Assembly: GCA_030373045.1 (NCBI GenBank)
Contig: JAUCPW010000047.1
Coordinates: 21,006 to 85,005 of the forward strand
Origin: Candidatus Fermentibacter sp.
GTDB lineage: Bacteria > Fermentibacterota > Fermentibacteria > Fermentibacterales > Fermentibacteraceae
Length of the DNA: 64,000 bases
Direction of reading: 5' to 3'
Shown here: piece by piece, positions 47,077-55,293 of the stretch
Layout of the letters: each line of letters opens with the position of its first letter
How positions within the stretch are numbered: the stretch's first letter is position 1
Notes under the pieces: model-generated
Database searches by the model: none
Seen by the model: only the letters and a program-made list of their open reading frames with translations
Told to the model about the DNA's origin: nothing
Program-made: the position numbers and the translations under genes

Positions 47077-48297
47077 TCAGCGGTCGGGCAGGTGTATCCG
47101 GACGGAAGCCCCTCCGCCGGGGGAGTTCGAATACTCCACGAACCCCCCGTGCAGCGAAGCGACTCGTTCGACTATGGCGAGCCCGAGCCCCGAGCCGGGG
47201 CTTCCCGGGCCCTTCACGAAGGGCCTGCCCAGCCTGCCCGTCAGAGAGGGATCGAATCCCGTCCCGTCATCTGTGACAGTGATGTCGGTTCCTCCCCCGC
47301 CGCGCGCCAGGCGGACCCTGACCGAGCCCGCGGCGTGCCTGACCGCGTTCATGACGACGTTGGACAGCGCCCTGGCCACCATCGAGCGGTCTGCGGTACA
47401 CTCGGCCCCGCCCTCCACCCTCACCTCGACGTCGGGCCGGCTCCAGTTCTCCGAATCGGCGATCTCGGATGCGAGGATGCCGAGGTCGACCCGCGACATG
47501 CCCGTCCCGTCAGCCCGCGAGAGCCTGTTGAAGGTGAGGAGCTCGGTCAGGAGGGCGTCCATGCTCGCCATGTCCTCCTCCATCACTCCCAGTCTCGCCG
47601 GATCGGCGGCTCTGCCGCGGTCGCGCATCAGCTCCAGGGAGAGCCTCATCCGCGCAAGGGGGGTCCGTGTCTCGTGGGCGACCATCCCCAGCAGCTCCTG
47701 GTGCGATGAGATCAGGGTCTGGATGCGGTCGGCCATCCCGTTGAAGGTCTTGCCCAGCGAGTCGACTATGTCCCCGTGCGCCTCGGTGCGGACCCTGGCC
47801 GACAGGTCCCCCGAGGCTATCGACGCGGCTGCGTCCTCCAGGCGGGAGAGCCTCTTCCGCAGAGGCTTCAGGGAGGTCATGAGGACCGCCCCCTCGGCGA
47901 GTACGAGCAGGGCCACGAAGAGCAGGGGGGTGTACCGGTTGGGGCCGTGCCTCCCGCCTGGGAAGACGGGAACCTCGACTATGAGACCCCATTCCTCCGG
48001 AAGCCCCTGGAGGAAGATGTGCCCCGGCCTCGGAGGCGGGGCCGGCAGCCCCGAACGAGGATCATGCGGCCGCAGCACTCGCGCGCCTATGCCCATCGAG
48101 TCGGCGACTGCGAGTATCCCGCCCTCGCCCGGGGACCCACGCGAGACTATCTCGTCCCTGAACTCCGCCAGGGTGTTCCTGTAGTATTCCCCGGCCTTCT
48201 CGGGGATGATCTTGAACGCGAAGAGGAATGCCACGCCGAGCACGAGGAGGATCGTCGCCGCCAGCGGCAGGTAGATGCGGAGGAAGAGCCTGTTCAC
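47077..48297 (-). CDS. Sensor histidine kinase
   Basis: 406 residues. Two membrane segments (about 9-31 and 122-140) enclose a periplasmic sensor region of about 90 residues. A HAMP domain follows (about 141-195), then the dimerisation domain with the phospho-acceptor His in MVAHETRTPLARM, and the HATPase domain with NVVMNAVRHA (N box), TVTDDGTGFD (G1) and GSGLGLAIVERV (G2). The stimulus is unknown. The start is GTG at 48297, overlapping the response-regulator stop (GTGA). Confidence 0.93.
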   Translation of the reverse strand: MNRLFLRIYLPLAATILLVLGVAFLFAFKIIPEKAGEYYRNTLAEFRDEIVSRGSPGEGGILAVADSMGIGARVLRPHDPRSGLPAPPPRPGHIFLQGLPEEWGLIVEVPVFPGGRHGPNRYTPLLFVALLVLAEGAVLMTSLKPLRKRLSRLEDAAASIASGDLSARVRTEAHGDIVDSLGKTFNGMADRIQTLISSHQELLGMVAHETRTPLARMRLSLELMRDRGRAADPARLGVMEEDMASMDALLTELLTFNRLSRADGTGMSRVDLGILASEIADSENWSRPDVEVRVEGGAECTADRSMVARALSNVVMNAVRHAAGSVRVRLARGGGGTDITVTDDGTGFDPSLTGRLGRPFVKGPGSPGSGLGLAIVERVASLHGGFVEYSNSPGGGASVRIHLPDR

Positions 48298-48998
48298 GCC
48301 GGCCCGGGCAGGGCGAGCATGTAGCCCATGCCCCTCACAGTCCTGATGAGGTCCGCGCCCCCCTCGACCGCCGCCATCTTGCGCCTGAGCCTGGAAACGA
48401 GCACATCCACGGACCTGTCGAAGGAGTCGAAGTCGATGCCCCTCAGCTCCTCGACGAGGCGCGACCGCTCCTGCACCCGCCCGGCTCGCCGCGCCAGGAG
48501 GACGAGGAGGTCGAACTCCGTCGTGGTGAGATCCAGCTCGGTGTCCGAAATCCAGGCCCTCCTGCTGGAGATGTCGAGCCTGACGCTTCCGGCGAGGAGG
48601 GTCTCGGCCCCGGAGTCGCCCGCGGCCCTTCGGAGGAGCGCCCTTATCCTGGCCAGCAGGACTCTGGGCGAGGAGGGCTTGGTGATGTAGTCGTCACCCC
48701 CGAGCTCGAGGCCGACGATCATGTCGGTCTCATCCCCGAGGGCCGTGAGGAACAGGACGGGACCGCGCCATGTCATCCTGATGGATCTGCAGACGTCGAG
48801 CCCGTTCCCGTCGGGCAGCATGATGTCCAGCACGATCAGGTCGGGATTCCAGACCGCGACCGCCCGTTCTGTCCCTTCCGCCCGCGGCGAGAGTCTGACT
48901 TCCATGCCGTGCGACGTCAGGTATTCGGAAAGCAGGGAACCGAGTGCCGGGTCGTCCTCTATAACCAGTATCCTCGGAGCGGCCGGAGGTAGCTTCAT
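48294..48998 (-). CDS. OmpR-family response regulator
   Basis: 234 residues. The receiver domain has IEDDPA, the phospho-acceptor Asp in LIVLDIMLPDGNG, and the conserved Lys in YITKPSSP. The winged-helix output domain has TTTEFDLLVLLARRAGRV and DVLVSRLRRKM plus LIRTVRGMGYML. It controls genes in response to the kinase downstream. The start is ATG at 48998; an upstream in-frame extension is not needed. It is divergent from the exported protein gene at 49078. Confidence 0.93.
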   Translation of the reverse strand: MKLPPAAPRILVIEDDPALGSLLSEYLTSHGMEVRLSPRAEGTERAVAVWNPDLIVLDIMLPDGNGLDVCRSIRMTWRGPVLFLTALGDETDMIVGLELGGDDYITKPSSPRVLLARIRALLRRAAGDSGAETLLAGSVRLDISSRRAWISDTELDLTTTEFDLLVLLARRAGRVQERSRLVEELRGIDFDSFDRSVDVLVSRLRRKMAAVEGGADLIRTVRGMGYMLALPGPA

Positions 48999-49012
48999 CT
49001 GACCCCGTTCCG

Positions 49013-49040
49013 TTGACGAAGGAGTTCCAGGACATATTCT
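49013..49040 (+). promoter_or_regulatory. Candidate promoter of the exported protein gene
   Basis: TTGACG (49013-49018), 16 bases, TATTCT (49035-49040), 38 bases upstream of the ATG at 49078. The neighbouring response regulator may act here; no operator could be identified. Confidence 0.45.
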
Positions 49041-49077
49041 ATCTCGATCCCGCAGTGTCACCAATACCGGAGGAAAG

Positions 49078-49623
49078 ATGTCCACAGTTCTGGCAATACT
49101 GACAGGAGCGCTGATCGCTTCCGGCAACAACGGCGGCCCGATCTACACGCTCGAGTATCCCGGCTTCGTCTTCGAGTGGCTCCCCGGAAGCATGAACCCT
49201 CCCGTAGAGGGGAGCATCGATGAAGAGAGCGGAGCAGTCGCGGCTTCGCCCTCAGCGGAGGGGTTCGACCTCCGCATCCACTACTGGCGCGAGTCCATCC
49301 CGATGGAGGATCGCGCACAGTGGCTCACGGGCAGGGTGATGTCGGAACTGTCCCCCGAAGCTCTCGAAATGCTCCTCATGGGTGAGGTATCGTGGCTCGA
49401 GGGCAGCATGGAGAGCTCCGAGAGGACCGGGGGCTCCGTCGGTCTCGTGGTGGCGGTGAACTTCAACATCATCACCGAGAACGGCTCCGTCCGGGGCAGG
49501 GGGAGGGCGTACGGCGTCTTCACCGACGAGTACTCGCTTCTCGTCTACGGGCTGGCGCCCTTCGAGACCTGCGGTACGATCGGGTCCACCGTCGACTCGA
49601 TCATCTCACACATGCACGTGTGA
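49078..49623 (+). CDS. Exported protein, unknown function
   Basis: 181 residues. A short hydrophobic N-terminus (MSTVLAILTGALIASG) may be a signal peptide. The rest is a beta-rich domain with YTLEYPGFVFEWLPGSM and a C-terminal GTIGSTVDSIISHMHV. It recalls small lipocalin- or PsbP-like stress proteins but no family is assigned. The start is ATG at 49078 with GGAGG upstream. Divergent to the two-component system, so it may be a regulated target; inference only. Confidence 0.6.
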   Translation: MSTVLAILTGALIASGNNGGPIYTLEYPGFVFEWLPGSMNPPVEGSIDEESGAVAASPSAEGFDLRIHYWRESIPMEDRAQWLTGRVMSELSPEALEMLLMGEVSWLEGSMESSERTGGSVGLVVAVNFNIITENGSVRGRGRAYGVFTDEYSLLVYGLAPFETCGTIGSTVDSIISHMHV

Positions 49624-49625
49624 CC

Positions 49626-49846
49626 CCTTCATTTCCGCTCACGCGGAAATGAAGGCGTCGCCAGCATGTTTGCTCCGCAAACATGCGAGAGACAATGACG
49701 TAAGCCATGGCGAACGTTCCTCTGCCGGCTCCCTGGCGGAGCCGGCAGTAGGTACGCCTCGGCCCTCCCATTGCCCGCCGTGCAGTGAATGCACAAGGTG
49801 GCGGGCAACTGCCGGGCCTGCTTATCTCCGTCGACACGGAGATAAG
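49626..49846 (+). repeat. Hairpin-rich repeat element, copy 1
   Basis: Five perfect hairpins in order: CCTTCATTTCCGC and its complement (49626-49655); GCATGTTTGC and its complement (49664-49686); CTGCCGGCTCC (49722-49748); TTGCCCGCC with an inner GTGCA stem (49771-49808); CTTATCTCCGT (49821-49846). The first hairpin is followed by CGTCGCCAGC. Copy 2 at 51990 has the same first stem, the same CGTCGCCAGC, the conserved CGAGAGAC-ATGAC stretch, and equivalents of the fourth and fifth hairpins, with base changes on both arms that keep pairing. It is a mobile or structured element. Confidence 0.8.
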
Positions 49847-49995
49847 CGTGCCGGGCCGGCTCATTCCTGCGGACGTCTGCGGAAGTATGCTCCGGGTCCT
49901 ATCGCGATTCGCCGTTCACGTTGACCGGATCGGTGTCGAATCGCTGTCGGACCTGCTCATTCCTGCTTCGGCGGATATTTGCTCAGGCCCTCTCG

Positions 49996-50127
49996 CAGTC
50001 CGCCTTTTCCCGGGTGCGCAGAGTGGCGGACTGCTGCCGGGCCAGCTCATTCCTGCGGACGCAGGAATGAGCGAGTCGCCAGCATGTTTGCGGACGAGGC
50101 TTTCGCAGGTTCGCTGCGAGAACCTGC
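49996..50127 (+). repeat. Hairpin-rich repeat element, related rearranged copy
   Basis: CAGTCCGCC (49996-50004) pairs with GGCGGACTG (50025-50033). It is followed by GCTCATTCCTGC and its complement (50045-50072, 4-base loop), then GAGTCGCCAGCATGTTTGC, and GCAGGTTC (50105-50112) pairing with GAACCTGC (50120-50127). Partial copies of the TCATTCCTGC arm occur at 49861 and 49958. The module order and shared words CGCCAGCATGTTTGC link it to copy 1, but the hairpin sequences differ. Confidence 0.65.
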
Positions 50128-50298
50128 TGTCCCCAGGCTCATCTCGATATACTGCATTCGAGACCTGCAAGAGTGCGTGCACCCCCGTTCTTCTCACTGC
50201 CAGAGCTCCGACGCTTCCATCCGTTGACAAACCCGACTGATGGGCCGAGAGTAGATCAGTACAACTATTCCAGTTCCGCCATCGGAGGAGAGTGGGCC

Positions 50299-51963
50299 GT
50301 GCGTACTACTTGTTTCCTCGCTGTCGTCGCTCTGCAGACACTCGTCTGCGGAACGTCCCTGGCTCAGTCTGACGGTGTGGTGCAGTCCTGGGTTGCCCGA
50401 TACAACGGCCCCGGAAACGGAGCCGACCAGGCCACGGCCATCGAGGTCGACGGCGCTGGCAACGTGTATGTCACGGGATACAGCATCGGGAACGGATCTG
50501 CGCTCGACATGGCCACAGTGAAGTACGGCTCTACTGGATCGCAGCTCTGGGCGGTGCGCTACAACGGCCCCGGCAACGGAGACGACAGGGCCTCCGACAT
50601 CGCCGTTGACGCCGCCGGCAACGTGTATGTCACGGGATACATCACCTGTCCGGGCACCGGAGAGGACTACGCCACGATCAAGTACGACGCATCCGGCAAT
50701 CTGCAGTGGATCGTCGGTTACAACTGCACGGGCTCCGGGAGCGACAGGGCGGCCGCAATAGCCGTCGACGCCGCGGGCAACGTGTTCGTGACCGGACGGA
50801 GCTGGGGCCCGGGAACCGGGCTCGACTACGCCACCGTTGCGTATGGGCCGTCCGGCTCTCAGCTCTGGGTCGCCCGGTACGGTTCCGAGTACCACACCGA
50901 CGAGGCCTGCGCGATCGCGACCGATCCGTCCGGCGGCGTGCGGGTGGCCGGCTCCAGCACATGGTACAGCTACGGCGGCATCCCCTCGACCGTCGACTAC
51001 GTCACGATAAGGTACGGCGCCGACGGGACCGCGCAGTGGGTGGCCCGCTACAACGGTTCGGCCGGCATGGCCGACGATGCCAACGACATGGCTTTCAGCC
51101 CGGCCGGACTGGTGGTCGTGACCGGCGGCAGCTACTGCGAGATTACCGGCGGAGAGACGATCGACTACGCCACGATCGCCTACGACGACAACGGCGATAC
51201 CCAATGGCTCTCCACCTACAACGGCCCGGTAGGGATCAGCACTGACGAGGCTTTCGCCGTAGCCGTCTCCGCCTCGGGCGCAGTCTGCACGGCCGGAGCG
51301 AGCATGGGCGAATACTGGAACTTCGATTACGCTACCGTGATGTACAGCCCCGGCGGCGCCCAGCAGTGGGTGTCGCGTTACAACGGGCCCGGCAACTCGG
51401 TCGACGAGGCCCGCGACCTGGTCCTGGACGGAGCCGGGAACGCCTATGTCACCGGCGTGAGCACCGGCAGCGGCACGAGCGGGGATTACGCCACGCTCAT
51501 GTACAACTCTTCCGGTGCGCTCCAGTGGTCCATCCGCTACGACGGCCCGGAGCATGGGGAGGATCGCGCGGCAGCCATAGCGGTCGACGCCGCCGGCAAC
51601 GCCTACGTCACCGGATACAGCCCCGGCACGGGAACCGGAGACGACTTCACCACCATCAAGTACGTCCAGACAACCGGAATGGGCGAGGAGGAGGGAACAC
51701 CCTCCCTCGTGCTCGGCGTCGTCTCCAATCCGGCCCGTGCAGGGATGCCCGTCTCCCTTGCGGTCTCGGCCCCGGGCGTGTCGGAATGCAGGGTGGAGGC
51801 TTTCGCCGTCGACGGCCGGCTGGTGGCGCGCCTGCACGACGGGCCGGCACCCTCGGACGGGATGCTCGTCTGGGATGCCGGGCGCGTGCCGGCGGGAGTC
51901 TACATCATCCGGGCGACATCCGGTTCGCTGGAGGCGACCGCCCGGCTGATCCTGCTCCGCTGA
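50299..51963 (+). CDS. Secreted SBBP-repeat beta-propeller protein with C-terminal sorting-type domain
   Basis: 554 residues. A signal peptide (MRTTCFLAVVALQTLVCGTSLAQ) is followed by eight SBBP-type repeats of about 50 residues, with the pattern W-x-x-RYNGPGNG, D-x-A-x-x-I-x-VD-x-x-GNVYVTGYS, and DYATIKY. After a short linker rich in Glu, a C-terminal FlgD-like sorting domain runs to ATARLILLR. It is probably a surface or secreted binding protein. The start is GTG at 50299 with GGAGGAG upstream. Hairpin-rich elements lie on both sides. Confidence 0.85.
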   Translation: MRTTCFLAVVALQTLVCGTSLAQSDGVVQSWVARYNGPGNGADQATAIEVDGAGNVYVTGYSIGNGSALDMATVKYGSTGSQLWAVRYNGPGNGDDRASDIAVDAAGNVYVTGYITCPGTGEDYATIKYDASGNLQWIVGYNCTGSGSDRAAAIAVDAAGNVFVTGRSWGPGTGLDYATVAYGPSGSQLWVARYGSEYHTDEACAIATDPSGGVRVAGSSTWYSYGGIPSTVDYVTIRYGADGTAQWVARYNGSAGMADDANDMAFSPAGLVVVTGGSYCEITGGETIDYATIAYDDNGDTQWLSTYNGPVGISTDEAFAVAVSASGAVCTAGASMGEYWNFDYATVMYSPGGAQQWVSRYNGPGNSVDEARDLVLDGAGNAYVTGVSTGSGTSGDYATLMYNSSGALQWSIRYDGPEHGEDRAAAIAVDAAGNAYVTGYSPGTGTGDDFTTIKYVQTTGMGEEEGTPSLVLGVVSNPARAGMPVSLAVSAPGVSECRVEAFAVDGRLVARLHDGPAPSDGMLVWDAGRVPAGVYIIRATSGSLEATARLILLR

Positions 51964-52682
51964 TCTCCGGTCGATTCCTGGTTTCAGATCCTTCATTTCC
52001 GCGTCTGCGGAAATGAAGGCGTCGCCAGCTATTCGCTGGAGGTGGATAGCGAGAGACCATGACTCCAGCCATGTGTACGCTCCGGCCTTCTCGCTGCCCG
52101 CCAGACGGATTGCATCGTGATGGTGGCGGGCAGCTGTCAGGCCTGCTGATCTCCGTCCGTGCGGAGATCAGCGTTTCAGATGCAGCGGCATCTTGTTGTT
52201 GCTCATGGATATGAGGGTATCACTAGCTTGCTGATACGAATGCAAATGACTACGGCATGCATGCAGGATGACAGTATGGCCGACTGGTGCAGTTGATCTG
52301 ATCTTGGTCGGATGGGAACATTCGCGGGTGGGGCATCCTCATACTAGACTGCATTTCATTGCATGTCCTGCCCTGTCCCGATGCCGAGGGGCGGCGGCCG
52401 GACAGCCCCGCCTGTGGCCGGCGCCTCTCGAAAAATGGCGGAACCTAATTCCGGATCGCACGACCTGCGGCTCCGGCCTCGGGATGCGACATGGAGAGAC
52501 TGGATCGCACCATGAGAAGGTGTTGACGGATCGTGGGATTCCCTGGTTCGGTTGACGGGAGGCGGAGAAGGGCGCAAGAATCCTGAAACCTCTCATCAGC
52601 GTTCTGACCCGGGAGTCTTGAAACCTGGCATGTCGGTCTGCTTCTGGAGTCCGGAGTCCTGTGAGGACCATCGAGCAGGCTG
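51964..52682. other. 719-base non-coding region after the propeller gene
   Basis: It holds repeat copy 2 (51990-52172) with its 9-bp flanking repeats. The rest (52182-52682) has no convincing gene. TCCTGAAACCT (52581) and TCTTGAAACCT (52615) form a near-direct repeat, and a weak promoter-like pair TTGACG (52552-52557) with AAGAAT (52576-52581) lies upstream of the membrane glycosyltransferase gene. Confidence 0.6.
51981..52181 (+). repeat. Hairpin-rich repeat element, copy 2, with 9-bp direct repeats
   Basis: The 183-base element at 51990-52172 is bracketed by GTTTCAGAT at 51981-51989 and 52173-52181, as expected for a target-site duplication. Inside: CCTTCATTTCCGC stem (51990-52019), CGTCGCCAGC, a GCTAT/ATAGC stem, CGAGAGACCATGAC, GCTGCCCGCC with GGCGGGCAGC (52093-52134), and GCTGATCTCCG with CGGAGATCAGC (52145-52172). 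Its ends resemble each other in inverted orientation (TCATTTCCGC against TGATCTCCGC, 8 of 10). No open reading frame fits, so it would be non-autonomous. Confidence 0.8.
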
Positions 52683-54116
52683 ATGCGGTGGAACGGGGTC
52701 GATATGGCAGCCAGCTTCCGGGGAAGAGCCGGTGCACGTGATCTTGCGATAATTCTGGCCATCTTCGTCGTTGCCCTTGTTCCCAGGGCATATTCGGCCT
52801 TCTTCATGGCTCAGCACCCTTCCCTGCACTGGGATGCCGCCCACGATACCGTTCTTGCGCGAAACCTGGCTGCAGGACACGGCTTCGTGAACGAACCGGG
52901 ACACCCTACCGCCTACCGGATGCCTCTCTATCCGTTCATCCTTTCGGTCTCGTTCAGGATGTTCGGTGAGAGGTACCGGCCGGTACTGGCCTTCCAGGCC
53001 CTCCTGGGCGCTCTTACGGCGGCGATTTCCGCAGCTCTGGCGCGGAAAGCCGGATCTTCAGCCGCCATGATCGCAGCGGGTGCCATGTGCGCGCTCAATC
53101 CCGAAGCGATTCGGATGACCGGCGTTATGCTCACCGAGACATTGTTTTCCTTTCTCGTCGTGGCATCCCTGCTGCTTCTCACCGAATGCAGAGGATGGGC
53201 CGGACCTCGGGGAACGGCCTGCATTCTCATGTCCGGGATCGTTATCGGGATGTCCGTTCTCTGCAGGGTCAACTCGATCGTATGGATCGCGGCTCTGGTT
53301 CCCTTCCTCCTGCTGGAGAAGAGCGGCGGGATACCCGCACGGCGCCTCCTTCGGATTCTCTGGCTGCTTGCCGGTGTGGCCATCGTCCTGGTCCCGTGGA
53401 TGATACGGAATCAGTCGGTGATCGGGACTCCCGGACTATCAACGGCGGGCGGTAGGCTCTTCTGGGATTTCAGACACAATGACGCCGTGAGAGGAGATGC
53501 CGGGACCAGGCTTCCGGAGGCCTTTGTCGCAGCCAATGAAGCTGCGGCGCTCCGGGACCTTGCCGAAAGAGGGGGGGATCCCGCGCAGATGGTCCCCATC
53601 TTCAACCTCGAACCCGGATACCATGCCTTCTTCTACGACCAGGAGACGGTGGACGGGTTCGAGGGACTTGGGGAGGCAGAGGCCGACGCACTCTTCTACA
53701 GATTGGGAATCGACTACTCGTTACGCCATCCCCTCAGGACAGCTCTCGAATCCATCGCTGATGCCGTCAGGGTATTCTCCCCGGCGGAGAGGGGGGGAGG
53801 GATCAACCCTGTCCTGATGTTCGCTCTTCCCCTGATCCTGCTCGGTCTCTCCCGGATGAGACGCTCCTGCCCGTTCCAGTGGACCGCCCTGCTGACGGCC
53901 CTGTTCTCGATCGTCGCGGTTTCGGGGCTTGTCCTGTACGAGGCCAGATACCGGTTCCCCTACGAACCGCTGATGTTCGTCGCCTCCGCGGCAGGAATGG
54001 ACTCACTGGTCTCCGGGACGGGCGGAGGGCGGCGGAAGGTGATCCTCCTGCTCGCGGGGCTCGCCCTGACCTCCGCGGCTGCGTACCTCACCCTTTCGGG
54101 ACCTGTGACGTCCTGA
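52683..54116 (+). CDS. Glycosyltransferase family 39/ArnT-like polytopic membrane protein
   Basis: 477 residues with about ten membrane segments. The first extracytoplasmic loop has WDAAHDTVLARNLAAGHGF and an RMPLYPF motif, the pattern of GT39/PMT-type enzymes that use polyprenyl-phosphate sugars. A soluble loop (about 250-340) lies between helices. Likely substrates are lipid-linked sugars, with a protein or lipid as acceptor. The start is ATG at 52683; ATG at 52704 (MAAS) is possible. It stands alone on the plus strand. Confidence 0.72.
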   Translation: MRWNGVDMAASFRGRAGARDLAIILAIFVVALVPRAYSAFFMAQHPSLHWDAAHDTVLARNLAAGHGFVNEPGHPTAYRMPLYPFILSVSFRMFGERYRPVLAFQALLGALTAAISAALARKAGSSAAMIAAGAMCALNPEAIRMTGVMLTETLFSFLVVASLLLLTECRGWAGPRGTACILMSGIVIGMSVLCRVNSIVWIAALVPFLLLEKSGGIPARRLLRILWLLAGVAIVLVPWMIRNQSVIGTPGLSTAGGRLFWDFRHNDAVRGDAGTRLPEAFVAANEAAALRDLAERGGDPAQMVPIFNLEPGYHAFFYDQETVDGFEGLGEAEADALFYRLGIDYSLRHPLRTALESIADAVRVFSPAERGGGINPVLMFALPLILLGLSRMRRSCPFQWTALLTALFSIVAVSGLVLYEARYRFPYEPLMFVASAAGMDSLVSGTGGGRRKVILLLAGLALTSAAAYLTLSGPVTS

Positions 54117-54204
54117 ACCGTCCCTGACTCGAAGCCGGCAATTCCTGTAGAGGCTCGAGAAAGTTAAAGGAGTTAAAAGCGTTCTCGTCCGGCCGACTGA
54201 CGGA

Positions 54205-54636
54205 TCAGGGCATGCCCAGGCCCGCGCCGAGGCTGAGCAGCCAGTCGTCCCTCTCCTCCCCGGACACGCGCCTGTAGACTCCCCCGAAGACCGAGACGAG
54301 AGAGAAGGACGTGCTCACCCGCGCACCGGCGTATATGGCGTCGGGATCATCCCATAGATACATGCCTGAAGCCGCCAGTCCGCCAGTGGAATAGGGCAGA
54401 AAGGCGAACAGCGAGCCCTTCACCCCGGCGTTGAGGCTGGCTCCGTCGCGCCCAGCCGAAGCAGAGATGAAAGGCCCCGCCGCTATGAGGAATCCGGCGG
54501 AGCTGTAGAAGTTGGCGCCGATCTCGCCTCCGAGCCGGAGCGGCCAGGAGTACTGCGCCTGGAATGTCGGCATGACGCCTTCGGAAAAGACAGATCCTGA
54601 CTGCAGTGCTAAGGAGATCAGGAATGCCGGAGACAT
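54205..54636 (-). CDS. Small putative outer-membrane beta-barrel protein
   Basis: 143 residues, with an N-terminal signal-like MSPAFLISLALQSGSVFS and a mature part of short amphipathic strands (FQAQYSWPLRLGGEIGANFYS, AGARVSTSFSLVSVFGGVYRR). The start is ATG at 54636 right after AAGGAGGTG; the GTG six bases upstream overlaps that ribosome-binding site. It is divergent from the interrupted C25 gene. Function unknown. Confidence 0.6.
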   Translation of the reverse strand: MSPAFLISLALQSGSVFSEGVMPTFQAQYSWPLRLGGEIGANFYSSAGFLIAAGPFISASAGRDGASLNAGVKGSLFAFLPYSTGGLAASGMYLWDDPDAIYAGARVSTSFSLVSVFGGVYRRVSGEERDDWLLSLGAGLGMP

Positions 54637-54771
54637 TGCCACCTCCTTGTCGCGCGGACACGCACATCGACCGGGCGCTGGATTATAGATGCCGCGCCTC
54701 GTCCGTGCGAGCTCCGGCCCTGCAGCGGCCCTCCCCGGACCCTCCGGCGGTTTCGGAGGATATGCTTCTCG

Positions 54772-54800
54772 TTGACACTGCGGGAATTGGGTTCGATATC
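54772..54800 (+). promoter_or_regulatory. Candidate promoter of the interrupted C25 gene
   Basis: TTGACA (54772-54777), 17 bases, GATATC (54795-54800), 37 bases before the ATG at 54837. The -35 box is perfect; the -10 box is weak. Confidence 0.4.
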
Positions 54801-54836
54801 AGGAGCGGGTCAGGGAATGCAACGGGGGTGGCAGGG

Positions 54837-54913
54837 ATGGACGGGAATCGTTTTCTTTCCCACTTGTACCTCGTTCTCTTCATTGCATCCGCAGGGAGCT
54901 CACACGCACAGGA
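54837..54913 (+). pseudogene. 5' fragment of a secreted peptidase gene, cut by the IS3 element
   Basis: ATG at 54837 opens MDGNRFLSHLYLVLFIASAGSSHAQ, a clean signal peptide, and the frame enters the IS left end at 54914, stopping at TAG 54945-54947. The matching C25 catalytic part lies on the other side of the IS (from 56170) in the same orientation. The codons between the signal peptide and residue equivalents of the C25 middle domain are missing, so material was deleted with the insertion. Confidence 0.75.
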
Positions 54914-54981
54914 TGAACTGGCCCCCTTTGGTGGACAGGAGGAGTAGTTAGAATTGGGCATGGCTTCTCGAGGGAGGGGAC

Positions 54982-55293
54982 ATGCCGAAGCGGGTGCACA
55001 GTGCTTCGTTCAAGGCGAAAGTAGCGTTGGAGGCGATCCGGGGAGAGAAGACGATAGCGGAGCTGGCGGTGCAGTACGGAGTGCACCCGGTTCAGATCAG
55101 CCGCTGGAAGGGCGAGTTCCTGGAGCGGGCTCCGGAAGTGTTTTCGGAGGGATCTGGGCGGAGCCGGGAGGCTGAGCTGCAGCGTGAGCTTGATGAAGCT
55201 CACCGGCAGCTGGGGCAGGCGAAGGTCGAGTTGGACTGGCTCAAAAAAAAAGCTGACGAGATTGAAGCCCGTCGAGCGAAGAGAAGCCGTTGA
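54982..55293 (+). CDS. IS3 OrfA (transposase N-terminal helix-turn-helix protein)
   Basis: 103 residues. The HTH region (KVALEAIRGEKTIAELAVQYGVHPVQISRWKGEFL) binds the IS ends, and a leucine-zipper-like coiled coil follows (ELQRELDEAHRQLGQAKVELDWLKKK). The start is ATG at 54982 with GGGAGGGG upstream. Its frame passes through a run of nine A (55243-55251) where OrfB lies in another frame. Confidence 0.93.
   Translation: MPKRVHSASFKAKVALEAIRGEKTIAELAVQYGVHPVQISRWKGEFLERAPEVFSEGSGRSREAELQRELDEAHRQLGQAKVELDWLKKKADEIEARRAKRSR

Larger units (their letters stand above)
49624..50298. other. 675-base non-coding region filled with hairpins
   Basis: No credible gene. The region holds a series of perfect short hairpins (see the repeat entries) ending about 50127, then about 170 bases leading to the SBBP propeller gene. 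A TTGACA occurs at 50224-50229 but no well-spaced -10 box is clear. Confidence 0.7.

Noticed and set aside
49624..50150. Hairpin cluster as a CRISPR array
   Set aside because: Repeats differ in sequence and length and there are no regular unique spacers.
49624..52181. Integron attC sites around the propeller gene
   Set aside because: The hairpins lack the attC core sites and no integrase gene is in the window.
52268..52555. 95-codon ORF in the gap before the glycosyltransferase gene
   Set aside because: No ribosome-binding site, no family motif and a Cys/Arg/His-rich composition; treated as non-coding.
54606..54947. 113-codon frame covering the IS left end
   Set aside because: Only the last part, from ATG at 54837, makes sense as a signal peptide; the rest overlaps the promoter and the divergent gene start.
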